From Maritimibacter sp. (lineage in GTDB: Bacteria; Pseudomonadota; Alphaproteobacteria; Rhodobacterales; Rhodobacteraceae), in contig NZVC01000034.1 of assembly GCA_002701395.1 (NCBI GenBank), positions 1 through 55,396 on the forward strand: a DNA stretch of 55,396 nucleotides, given 5' to 3'. Numbering within the stretch: position 1 is the first letter of the stretch; the number at the start of each line of letters is the position of its first letter. The notes beneath the pieces were generated by a model that had not been told where the DNA came from, did not search any database, and worked only from the letters and a program-made list of their open reading frames with translations. Below are positions 45,604-53,244 of the stretch, piece by piece. The position numbers and the translations under genes are program-made.

Positions 45604-46109
45604 TCAGCCGCGACTTTCAGAAGGGCGACGCGCAGTCCACCGCCGTCTATTCCGACTGCGAGCAGTATCGTTACCTGCTGACCCGGACATGGGACCCGGC
45701 GGGGCGGAAGGCGCTGTTCATTATGCTGAACCCGTCGACCGCGACCGAGGTGCAGAACGACCCGACGGTCGAACGCTGCGAGCGGCGGGCGCGCACGCTG
45801 GGATTCGGCGCGTTCCGGGTGACGAACATCTTTGCCTATCGCGCCACCGACCCGAAGGTGATGCGCGCCGTGGCCGATCCGGTGGGGCCGGAGAACGATG
45901 CCGCCATCGCCGACAGCGCGCCGTGGGCGGACCAGATCGTCTGTGCGTGGGGCACGCATGGCGCGCATTTGGACCGGGGGCCGCAGGTGGAACGCCTGCT
46001 GCGGGCGACCGGCCTGCCGCTGTATCATCTTGGGCTGTCGAAGCACGGGCATCCAAAGCACCCGCTGTACATCGGTTACGCGGTTCAGCCCGAGCTGTGG
46101 GCGGACTAG
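45600..46109 (+). CDS. DUF1643 domain-containing protein
   Basis: The 169-residue protein fits DUF1643: a beta-strand opening ([12 protein letters not shown]), [20 protein letters not shown] near residues 42-61, [20 protein letters not shown] near 63-82, and [20 protein letters not shown] at the C-terminus. The function is unknown; the conserved Asn-Pro-Ser and C-terminal His/Lys residues hint at a nucleotide or nucleic-acid enzyme, but this is speculation. GTG 45600 overlaps the truB stop by four bases, indicating coupling. Confidence 0.87.
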   Translation: MISRDFQKGDAQSTAVYSDCEQYRYLLTRTWDPAGRKALFIMLNPSTATEVQNDPTVERCERRARTLGFGAFRVTNIFAYRATDPKVMRAVADPVGPENDAAIADSAPWADQIVCAWGTHGAHLDRGPQVERLLRATGLPLYHLGLSKHGHPKHPLYIGYAVQPELWAD

Positions 46110-46119
46110 AGCAGGCGGT

Positions 46120-46809
46120 CTAGGCTGTGGGCGAGATTTCCCCGACGGCCAGCACGTCACCGGTCGGCGCCCCGGTGGGCGATCCGCCTTCGGGTTCGTC
46201 CGAGACCGCAAGCACGGCGCCTTGCAGGGCGGCGCGCTGTTCCGGGGCCAGCGTCAGCACGGTGACGGACTCTTCGCCCAGCAGGCCAAGCGAGATCGGC
46301 CCGTCCGCCCCTTCGGGGATCAGCCATAGCTCCAGCGACCGGCCCGCACGGGGGGTGCCTTCGGTCCGGTTCAGGCGGATTTCGCCCGTGGCTTGGTCCA
46401 GCGTGGCCGCGATCAGCAAAGAACTGTCCTCGGCCGAGATCTGCGCGGTGTGGGTGGCCATCGGCGCCGGACGGTCCGGCGGGGTCAGGAACATCAGCCC
46501 GACGATCAGCGCGGCCGCGATCAGGCCGCCGGCAAGGGTGCCCTGCCACGGCAGCGGCCAGCGCCGGCGCGGTGCGCCGAACAGGCGGCGTTCGATCCGG
46601 GCCTGGATCGCGGGCGGCGGCGTGGTTTCGGGGATGGTGTCGGCCAGCGCGACGAAATGTTCGTCCCACGTGACAACCATCGAGCGCAGCGTGGTTTCAT
46701 CGCGAAGGCGCAACTCGAACCCGCGCAGTTCTTCGGCGGGAAGCAGACCAAGGACGTATTCGCCGGCGAGGGCGACATCATCGTCATCATGGTCCGTCAC
46801 GCCAGTCAT
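46120..46809 (-). CDS. Anti-sigma factor, RskA type
   Basis: The 229-residue protein has an N-terminal cytoplasmic domain (LAGEYVLGLLPAEELRGFEL, then HFVALADTIPETTPPPAIQA), one membrane segment (GTLAGGLIAAALIVGLMFL near residues 92-110) and a C-terminal periplasmic domain with GRSLELWLIPEGADGPISLG like the RskA C-domain. It should hold the adjacent ECF sigma factor inactive at the membrane until a signal triggers release. I see no zinc-binding HxxxCxxC motif. ATG 46809 overlaps the sigma factor stop by four bases, keeping the pair in balance. Confidence 0.88.
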   Translation of the reverse strand: MTGVTDHDDDDVALAGEYVLGLLPAEELRGFELRLRDETTLRSMVVTWDEHFVALADTIPETTPPPAIQARIERRLFGAPRRRWPLPWQGTLAGGLIAAALIVGLMFLTPPDRPAPMATHTAQISAEDSSLLIAATLDQATGEIRLNRTEGTPRAGRSLELWLIPEGADGPISLGLLGEESVTVLTLAPEQRAALQGAVLAVSDEPEGGSPTGAPTGDVLAVGEISPTA

Positions 46810-47348
46810 CGGGTCAGACAATCCCTTAGGTTCAGCAGGCTGCGGCGCAGCCATGTTCGCATCGTGTTCAACGGGACGCCGTAGCGTTCCGCGAGATCCT
46901 TGTAGCTGTCCCCATCAAGATAAGCGCCGCGCACAGCGCCCGCGCGGTCGGCGTCGAGTTCCTTGAGGCAGTCCATGATTTGCTGCCGTTCGGACGCGGC
47001 GATCACCTCGCCTTCCGGGGTCAGACCCGGCGAGGCGACGTCAGCGGCCTCTTCGATCCCGGAAGACGGCGTCTTGCGGGCCCTGAGCTTGTCGATGGCG
47101 ATGTTGCGCGCCATCGTGATCAGCCAGGTCATCGGTGAGTACCCGTTCGCGGAATAGGCGTCGGCCTTGTTCCAGATGCGAACGTACACGTCCTGCAGCG
47201 CCTCGTCGGCTTCTGCCCTGTTCTTCAAGACACGAAGGCAGACGCCATAGAGTTTCGCCGATGTTTCGGCATACAGCGTCGAGAACGCCTGTCGGTCACG
47301 CAGTTTGACCCGCGCGATCAGTTCCTCGATTTCGTCCCGTGTCGCCAT
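46806..47348 (-). CDS. ECF-family RNA polymerase sigma factor (SigK-like)
   Basis: The 180-residue protein is a minimal sigma factor with region 2 (AFSTLYAETSAKLYGVCLRV; EADEALQDVYVRIWNKADAY; PMTWLITMARNIAIDKLRAR) and region 4 (GAYLDGDSYKDLAERYGVPL, NTMRTWLRRSLLNLRD). The coupled RskA-type anti-sigma gene classes it with SigK-like ECF factors, which typically respond to oxidative or envelope stress; the signal here is unknown. GGGAGGAAAT precedes the ATG. It lies 85 bases downstream of the FAD-dependent dehydrogenase gene on the same strand. I could not identify a convincing self-promoter. Confidence 0.92.
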   Translation of the reverse strand: MATRDEIEELIARVKLRDRQAFSTLYAETSAKLYGVCLRVLKNRAEADEALQDVYVRIWNKADAYSANGYSPMTWLITMARNIAIDKLRARKTPSSGIEEAADVASPGLTPEGEVIAASERQQIMDCLKELDADRAGAVRGAYLDGDSYKDLAERYGVPLNTMRTWLRRSLLNLRDCLTR

Positions 47349-47433
47349 CGGCGTCCGATTTCCTCCCGGCGCGAGGTCCGCCGCCGCAGGGTGCGGCGCG
47401 GCGTCTCTGCTTGGCCAAGCCTAGCGTACCGGT

Positions 47434-48843
47434 TCAATCGGGCAAGACCTTCCCGGGGTTCAGCAGATTCTGCGGGTCCAGCGCGGCCTTGATGGTACGC
47501 ATGACGTCGATCGCCACCGGGTTCTTCCGGCGTGCCATCGACGGCTTCTTGTACTGCCCGATCCCGTGCTCGGTCGAGAACGAGCCGCCAAGCGACAGGA
47601 CCACGTCCTCTACCTTTTCGACAAGGGCGTCCTGCAGGGCGGGATCCTTCTTCGACGGGTAGGCAGTATAGTGCACGTTGCCGTCGCCAAGGTGGGACAC
47701 GCAGATCCACTGGGCGTCCGCGTCCAGTTCGGCCAACACCTGTTCCATCCGCTCTAGGAAGACATGCACCTTGTCCAGCGGCAGGGCGACGTCGCAGTTC
47801 ACCAGCGGAAGCCGCCCGGTCGTGACCTGCGCGGCCTCTTCGCGGCGCTGCCACATCTCGCGGCGCTGTGCTTCGTTGCGGGCGACCACGGCGTCCAGCA
47901 CCGCGCCATCCTCCATCATCTCGGCCAGCACCTCTTCGAGGTAGTCGACGATCGGAACCGATCCAACGTCGCCCGGCGTCGCGTCGCGCGGGGCCAATGC
48001 GCCGACCTCGACCATCAGGTTGATGTCGTGCGGCGCGTCGAACGGTTCGCGCTGGTCGGGAAAGCGGGCAAGGTGGCCTTCGATATAGCTGCGCGGCATG
48101 AACTCGAACGCCTCGACCGCGCCGCCGGTGGCGATCTGCAGCCGGTTCAGCAGTTTCAGCGCATCCGGCAGCGTCGGCGTCGCGACCATCGCCGTGGCAT
48201 AGGCGGCGGGCTTGGGCGACAGCTTCATCACCGCGGCGGTGATGATGCCAAGCGTGCCTTCCGCGCCGATGAACAGATCCTTCAGGGCATAGCCCGAGTT
48301 GTCCTTGTGCAGTTCACTCATCAGGTTCATCACCCGGCCATCCGCCAGCACGACCTCTAGCCCAAGGCACAGGCCCCGGGTCGAGCCATAGCGCACCACG
48401 TTCGACCCGCCCGCGTTGGTCGAAAGCACCCCGCCGATCATCGCCGAGCCCTTCGCGCCGAAGGTCAGCGGGAAGACAAGGTTCTTCGCCTCGCACGCTT
48501 CGTGAAGATTGCTCAGGATCACCCCGGCCTCGACGATAGCGGTGCGGGCGTCGGGGCGGATTTCGCGGATCTTGTTCATCCGCTCGACCGACAGCAGGAT
48601 CTGCCCGTTCGCCTGCGCGCCGCCGGTCAGCCCCGTGCGGCCGCTGGCGGGCACCACGGGGGTGCCGGTTTCGGCGGCCAGCTTCACGATTGCCGAAACC
48701 TCGTCGGTGGTCGCCGGACGCACCACGCACAGCGGGTCGGACGGGAATTTCTTCGTCCAGTCGTCGCGATAGGGTGCGGTCGCGTCGCCGGTCAGCACTT
48801 GCGTGTCGCCCACGATGTCCTTCAGACCTGCGATAAGATCCAT
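47434..48843 (-). CDS. FAD-binding oxidoreductase (glycolate/D-lactate dehydrogenase type)
   Basis: The 469-residue flavoprotein has the PCMH-type FAD domain: LCVVRPATTDEVSAIVKLAA near residue 37, VVPASGRTGLTGGAQANGQI near 61-80 and FGAKGSAMIGGVLSTNAGGS near 127-146, followed by the GlcD-like C-domain with CVSHLGDGNVHYTAYPSKKD near 380 and GSFSTEHGIGQYKKP near 423. Family members oxidise 2-hydroxy acids such as D-lactate, glycolate or D-2-hydroxyglutarate; the last is a good candidate for a single-subunit enzyme of this length, but the substrate cannot be read off. It is divergent from the TMADH-like gene. Confidence 0.9.
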   Translation of the reverse strand: MDLIAGLKDIVGDTQVLTGDATAPYRDDWTKKFPSDPLCVVRPATTDEVSAIVKLAAETGTPVVPASGRTGLTGGAQANGQILLSVERMNKIREIRPDARTAIVEAGVILSNLHEACEAKNLVFPLTFGAKGSAMIGGVLSTNAGGSNVVRYGSTRGLCLGLEVVLADGRVMNLMSELHKDNSGYALKDLFIGAEGTLGIITAAVMKLSPKPAAYATAMVATPTLPDALKLLNRLQIATGGAVEAFEFMPRSYIEGHLARFPDQREPFDAPHDINLMVEVGALAPRDATPGDVGSVPIVDYLEEVLAEMMEDGAVLDAVVARNEAQRREMWQRREEAAQVTTGRLPLVNCDVALPLDKVHVFLERMEQVLAELDADAQWICVSHLGDGNVHYTAYPSKKDPALQDALVEKVEDVVLSLGGSFSTEHGIGQYKKPSMARRKNPVAIDVMRTIKAALDPQNLLNPGKVLPD

Positions 48844-48940
48844 GCGTCCCTCCCATGATGCGCGGATGACCCCTCACATGACGTTTTTCGCCCTGACCGG
48901 CAAGGGGTTGGCCGATAGGTTCACCTTCGGAGGTAACGTC

Positions 48941-50980
48941 ATGTCCAACGATCCGCTGCTTCAGCCCTACCGTTTGAAGCACCTCACGCTGAAGAACCGC
49001 ATCATGTCGACGGCGCACGAACCGGCCTATTCCGAGAACGGGATGCCGACCGAACGCTATCGCCTGTACCATCAGGAAAAGGCCAAGGGGGGCTGCGCCC
49101 TGACGATGACGGCGGGGTCCGCCGTGGTGTCGCGCGACAGCCCCGAGGCGTTCGGCAACCTGCTGGCGTGGAAGGATGAGATCGTGCCGTGGCTGGCCGA
49201 ACTAACGGACGCCTGCCATCAGGAAGGCTGTGCGGTGATGATCCAGCTGACCCACCTTGGCTGGCGCACCGGCTGGAACAAAGGCGACTGGCTGCCCGTC
49301 GTCGCGCCGTCGGCGCTGCGCGAACCGGCGCACCGCGCCTTCCCGAAGGCGATGGAAGACTGGGATTTCGAGCGGATCGTCGCAGACTATGCCACTGCGG
49401 CGCAGCGGATGCAGGCGGCGGGGCTGGATGGGATCGAGTTCGAAAGCTACGGCCACCTGATCGACGCCTTCTGGTCGCCCTATCAGAACCGGCGCGACGA
49501 CGACTATGGCGGGTCGCTGGACAACCGGCTGCGGTTCATGTGGCAGGTGATCGACGGTGTGCGCGACGCGGTGGGACCGGATTTCATCGTGGGTCTGCGC
49601 ATGGTCGCGGACGAACAGTTCGAGAAGGGCCTAAGCCGCGAGGAAGGGGTCGAGATCGCCCGCCGCGTGGCAGACAGCGGCAAGGTCGACTTCATCAACC
49701 TGATCCGCGGCCGCATCGCCACCGATGCCGAGTTGACCGGTGTGATCCCGGTGCAGGGCATGGCCAGCGCGCCGCATCTGGATTTCGCCGGAGAGGTCCG
49801 CGCGGCGACCGGGTTCCCGGTGTTCCACGCCTCGAAGATCTCGGACGTGGCGACGGCGCGGCACGCCGTGGCCAGCGGCAAGCTGGACATGGTCGGCATG
49901 ACCCGCGCCCACATCGCGGACCCCCACATCGCGCGGAAGGTCGCGGCGGGGCACGAGGACCGCATTCGGCCCTGTGTCGGCGCGACCTATTGCCTTGACC
50001 GGATCTACGAAGGCGGCGGCGCGCTGTGCATCCACAACGCCGCGACCGGGCGCGAAGAGTCCCTGCCGCACGAAATCCCGAAGGCCGCCACGCCCAAGCG
50101 CGTGGTCGTAGTGGGCGCCGGTCCCACCGGGTTGGAAGCCGCGCGCGTGGCCGCCGAACGCGGGCACAACGTGACCGTGTTCGAGGCGTCCGACCGCGCG
50201 GGCGGGCAGATGAACCTGCTGGCCGCCAACCCCCGCCGGCGCGAGATGATCGGCATCGTCGACTGGCGGCTAGAGGAACTCGACCGGCTGGGCGTCGAGA
50301 TCCGGTACAACCTGTACGCCGAGGCCGAGGACGTGCTGGGCCAGCGCCCGGACGTGGTGATCGTCGCGACAGGCGGTCTGCCGCAATCGCCCGAGATGGA
50401 CGGCGATACGCTTGCGGTGTCCAGTTGGGACGTGCTGTCCGGAGAGGTGAAGCCCGCGGGCCGGGTGCTTGTCTACGATGACAACGGCGGCCATCCCGGC
50501 ATGAGTGCGGCCGAGGTCATCGCCGCCTCGGGTGCCGAGGTCGAGATCGTCACCCCCGAACGTCAGTTCGCGCCCGAGATCGGCGGCATGAACCATGCGC
50601 CCTACATGGCTGCGTTCCAGAAGGCCGGCGTCCGCGTCACCATCAACACCCGCGTCACCGGGCTGCGCCGGGACGGCAACACGCTGGTCGCGACACTGGG
50701 GTCGGATTATGCGCCCGGCTATTCCGAAGAGCGGCGCATAGATCAGGTGGTGGTCGAACACGGCACCGAGGCGCTGGACGAACTCTACCTCGCGCTGAAG
50801 CCCCAGTCGCGCAATCTGGGCGCGGTCGACTACGACGCGCTGGCGACAGGAACGAGAGAGCTGTTGCCACAGCGGAACCCAGAAGGCGCGTTCCTGCTGT
50901 ACCGCATCGGCGACGCGGTGGCGTCACGCAACATCCACGCGGGGATCTACGACGCGGTGCGCTATGGCATCCGATGGTGA
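48941..50980 (+). CDS. TMADH-like NADH:flavin oxidoreductase (possible N-methyl amine demethylase)
   Basis: The 679-residue protein joins an Old-Yellow-Enzyme FMN barrel (residues 1-340; LLQPYRLKHLTLKNRIMSTA, MIQLTHLGWRTGW, DGIEFESYGHLIDAFWSPYQ) to an FAD/NAD(P)-binding half (VVVVGAGPTGLEAARVAAER near 387). This is the build of trimethylamine dehydrogenase and of stachydrine or N-methylproline demethylases. The cluster region reads CVGATYCLDRI and then ALCIHNAA: Cys345, Cys351 and Cys363 are present, but the family's fourth ligand position, 348, is Ala. Substrate is unknown. ATG 48941, preceded by GGAGGTAAC, is the clear start; the frame extends further upstream without similarity. It is divergent from the FAD dehydrogenase gene. 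Confidence 0.88.
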   Translation: MSNDPLLQPYRLKHLTLKNRIMSTAHEPAYSENGMPTERYRLYHQEKAKGGCALTMTAGSAVVSRDSPEAFGNLLAWKDEIVPWLAELTDACHQEGCAVMIQLTHLGWRTGWNKGDWLPVVAPSALREPAHRAFPKAMEDWDFERIVADYATAAQRMQAAGLDGIEFESYGHLIDAFWSPYQNRRDDDYGGSLDNRLRFMWQVIDGVRDAVGPDFIVGLRMVADEQFEKGLSREEGVEIARRVADSGKVDFINLIRGRIATDAELTGVIPVQGMASAPHLDFAGEVRAATGFPVFHASKISDVATARHAVASGKLDMVGMTRAHIADPHIARKVAAGHEDRIRPCVGATYCLDRIYEGGGALCIHNAATGREESLPHEIPKAATPKRVVVVGAGPTGLEAARVAAERGHNVTVFEASDRAGGQMNLLAANPRRREMIGIVDWRLEELDRLGVEIRYNLYAEAEDVLGQRPDVVIVATGGLPQSPEMDGDTLAVSSWDVLSGEVKPAGRVLVYDDNGGHPGMSAAEVIAASGAEVEIVTPERQFAPEIGGMNHAPYMAAFQKAGVRVTINTRVTGLRRDGNTLVATLGSDYAPGYSEERRIDQVVVEHGTEALDELYLALKPQSRNLGAVDYDALATGTRELLPQRNPEGAFLLYRIGDAVASRNIHAGIYDAVRYGIRW

Positions 50981-51009
50981 GCGATAGGTGAAGCGTTGAA
51001 GACAAAAAC

Positions 51010-51032
51010 CCGCGCGCCGGGAAGGCGCGCGG
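51010..51032. terminator. Bidirectional terminator between the TMADH-like gene and hemN
   Basis: CCGCGCGCC at 51010-51018 pairs perfectly with GGCGCGCGG at 51024-51032 around a 5-base loop. It is followed by CTTTGG on one strand and by GGTTTTTGTC on the other, so the minus-strand (hemN) direction has the better U run. Confidence 0.8.
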
Positions 51033-51058
51033 CTTTGGCATAGGGTCGTCCCGGTCGG

Positions 51059-52414
51059 TCAGACGGCGTGGCTGTGGCCCGACGCCGGTGCGGCGTAGGC
51101 GTCGAAGTGGCGTGCGATCATGCGCGCCAGCGGGCGGCCTTCGGGCAGAATCTCGATCAGCCCGTCCGTCACCGTCAGCATCTCGGGGAAGGCCTGCGGC
51201 AGGGTCTTCGCCTGTGCCAGCACGGCTGCCGGGTTTGCGCCGGTCTCGGACGCGGCTTGGTCGATGTCGGCGCGGAAATCGCACAGCAGCATCTCGATGA
51301 TCCGGCCGCGCAGCACGTCTTCGCCTGCGAAGGCGTGGCCGCGAGAGGTTGCCAGCGCGCCCTCGCGCACCCGGCGCTGGTAGCCCGAGGTCGACGGATC
51401 GTTCTGCGCGTAGCCTTGCGGATACCGCGAGATCGACGAGGCGCCGACACCGATCAGCGTGTTCGAGCTGTCCTCGGTATAGCCTTGGAAATTTCGGCGC
51501 ATGGTGCCGTCGCGCCATGCGACTTCCAGCCCGTCGCCGGGGCGGGCGAAGTGGTCGATGCCGATCTCTTCGAACCCGTCCCACAGGAACAGTTTGCGGG
51601 CTGTGTTGAACAGGGCAAGGCGTTCTTCGGGCGCGGGCAACGCGTCGGTCGGGATCAGCCCCTGCCGCTTGGCCATCCAAGGCACGTGGGCATAGCCGAA
51701 CAGCGCGACCCGGTCGGGGTTCAGCGACAGCAGCTTCTGCACCGAATCCGCGATCTTCGCTTCTGTCTGGTACGGCAGCCCGTACAGGATATCGGCGTTC
51801 AGGCTGTGAATGCCGCGGGCGCGCAGACCCTCGACCGCCTTGCGCGTGACGTCGTAGCTTTGCGGGCGGCCAATGGTTTCCTGAATTTGCGCGTCGAAAT
51901 CCTGAATGCCCAGCGAGGCGCGGTTCATCCCGGCCTCGGCCAGTGCGTCCAGGCGGGCCTCGTCGATCTCGTTCGGGTCGATCTCGACCGAGAACTGCGC
52001 GCCCTCGGCCAGCGGCGCGACCTCGAAGATCGCGCGGGCGAGGTCCAAGATAAGGTCTGCCGACATCAGCGTCGGCGTGCCGCCGCCCCAGTGCAGGTGT
52101 TCCAGCGTCACGCCCTCGGGCAGGGCGCGTGCGATGGTCGCAAGTTCGGCCTTCAGCGTTTCGACATAGGCCGCGACAGGCGACAGCGTCGACGTCCCCT
52201 GCGTGCGGCAGGCACAGAACCAGCACAACCTTCGGCAGAACGGGACGTGGACGTACAGAGACACCTGTCCGCCGGCCGGGATTGCACGCAACCACGCCTG
52301 GGTTTCATCGGCCCCGACAGCGTCGGAGAACTGCGGTGCGGTGGGGTAACTTGTATAGCGCGGAACACGCGCATCAAAGAGACCCAGCCGCTTGAGTTGC
52401 GTTAGCTGTTCCAT
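51059..52414 (-). CDS. hemN: Oxygen-independent coproporphyrinogen III oxidase
   Basis: HemN converts coproporphyrinogen III to protoporphyrinogen IX without oxygen, using radical SAM chemistry, so heme can be made in anaerobic or microaerobic cells. The 451 residues match true HemN. The cluster motif CxxxCxxC is in HVPFCRRLCWFCACRT near residues 54-69, with the usual fourth Cys. LEHLHWGGGTPTLMSADLIL near 104 and SLYVHVPF also fit. The ATG at 52414 has no Shine-Dalgarno sequence before it, while an FNR box is centred 41.5 bases upstream. It is divergent from fnrL, as in Rhodobacter, where the gene is called hemZ or hemN. Confidence 0.96.
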   Translation of the reverse strand: MEQLTQLKRLGLFDARVPRYTSYPTAPQFSDAVGADETQAWLRAIPAGGQVSLYVHVPFCRRLCWFCACRTQGTSTLSPVAAYVETLKAELATIARALPEGVTLEHLHWGGGTPTLMSADLILDLARAIFEVAPLAEGAQFSVEIDPNEIDEARLDALAEAGMNRASLGIQDFDAQIQETIGRPQSYDVTRKAVEGLRARGIHSLNADILYGLPYQTEAKIADSVQKLLSLNPDRVALFGYAHVPWMAKRQGLIPTDALPAPEERLALFNTARKLFLWDGFEEIGIDHFARPGDGLEVAWRDGTMRRNFQGYTEDSSNTLIGVGASSISRYPQGYAQNDPSTSGYQRRVREGALATSRGHAFAGEDVLRGRIIEMLLCDFRADIDQAASETGANPAAVLAQAKTLPQAFPEMLTVTDGLIEILPEGRPLARMIARHFDAYAAPASGHSHAV

Positions 52415-52420
52415 GAGCGT

Positions 52421-52426
52421 AGCATG
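52421..52426 (-). promoter_or_regulatory. Predicted -10 element of hemN (leaderless transcript)
   Basis: On the minus strand CATGCT lies at -12 to -7 relative to the hemN ATG, with the two key bases A at -11 and T at -7. Combined with the FNR box at -41.5, the predicted start of transcription is the A of the start codon. No ribosome-binding sequence intervenes. Confidence 0.5.
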
Positions 52427-52448
52427 TCACGACGCGATGGGGGCCACT

Positions 52449-52462
52449 TTGATCCGGATCAA
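52449..52462. promoter_or_regulatory. FnrL binding site between hemN and fnrL
   Basis: TTGATCCGGATCAA is a perfect match to the FNR consensus TTGAT-N4-ATCAA and is fully palindromic. Its centre is 41.5 bases from the hemN start codon, the class II activator position if hemN is leaderless. It lies only 20 bases before the fnrL ATG, where binding would more likely block fnrL transcription (self-repression). Confidence 0.93.
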
Positions 52463-52482
52463 GTGGCAGAAGAAAGCCAGTC

Positions 52483-53223
52483 ATGACCGAGTTGTTGCTT
52501 GAAGAGCGGAATTGCGAAAGCTGCCCGATTCGACATCGAGCAGTCTGTTCCAAGTGTGAACCGGACGAACTGCACCTTCTGGACAGCATTAAGTACTACA
52601 GGACTTACGAAGCGGGGCAGCCTGTCGTCTGGGCGGGTGACGAAATGGATTTCGTCGCGTCAGTCGTCAGCGGCATCGCGACGCTGAGCCAGACGATGGA
52701 GGACGGGCGCACCCAGATGGTGGGCCTGCTGCTTCCGTCGGATTTCCTTGGTCGTCCGGGCCGCGTGACCGCGCCATATGACGTGACCTCGAACAGCAAC
52801 CTGACGTTGTGCTGCTTTCGCCGGCGCCCGTTCGAGAAACTGCTTCACGACACCCCGTCCATCGCCCAGCGGCTGCTGGAGATGACGCTGGACGAACTGG
52901 ACGCGGCGCGCCAGTGGATGCTGATCCTTGGCCGCAAGACCGCGCGCGAGAAGATCGCCAGCCTGCTGACCATCATCGCCCAGCGCGAGGCTTCGCTGCA
53001 CAAGCGGCGCCCGACCGACGGATCGACCTTCGAGCTTCCGCTGACGCGCGAGGCGATGGCCGACTATCTTGGCCTGACGCTTGAAACCGTCAGCCGGCAG
53101 GTGTCGGCGCTGAAGCGCGACGGCATCATCGAACTTGAAGGCAAACGCCTTGTGACGGTGCCCGACTTCGAGGCTCTGATGGCCGAGACCGGCGATGACG
53201 CCGATGGCGGTCTGCCGGTCTAG
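52483..53223 (+). CDS. fnrL: FnrL, oxygen-sensing Crp/Fnr-type regulator
   Basis: FnrL is the anaerobic regulator of Rhodobacter-type bacteria; its [4Fe-4S] cluster is destroyed by oxygen. The 246-residue protein has four N-terminal cysteines (C11, C14, C22, C25 in CESCPIRHRAVCSKC) and a Cys pair at 110-111 in LTLCCFRRRPF, enough for the cluster. The cyclic-nucleotide-type sensor domain is followed by a dimer helix and the DNA-binding helix EAMADYLGLTLETVSRQVSA, with the E-SR residues that read TTGAT. The start is the ATG just after the FNR box. It controls, by inference, hemN and ccoNOQP beside it and many other genes. Confidence 0.96.
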   Translation: MTELLLEERNCESCPIRHRAVCSKCEPDELHLLDSIKYYRTYEAGQPVVWAGDEMDFVASVVSGIATLSQTMEDGRTQMVGLLLPSDFLGRPGRVTAPYDVTSNSNLTLCCFRRRPFEKLLHDTPSIAQRLLEMTLDELDAARQWMLILGRKTAREKIASLLTIIAQREASLHKRRPTDGSTFELPLTREAMADYLGLTLETVSRQVSALKRDGIIELEGKRLVTVPDFEALMAETGDDADGGLPV

Positions 53224-53244
53224 GCCGTTCCTAAGCACGATCCG

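Noticed and set aside
47349..47433. Possible self-regulated ECF promoter upstream of the sigma gene (GAACC on the minus strand)
   Set aside because: A GAACC-like -35 is present but no convincing -10 partner at a fixed spacing; one sequence is not enough to define the motif.
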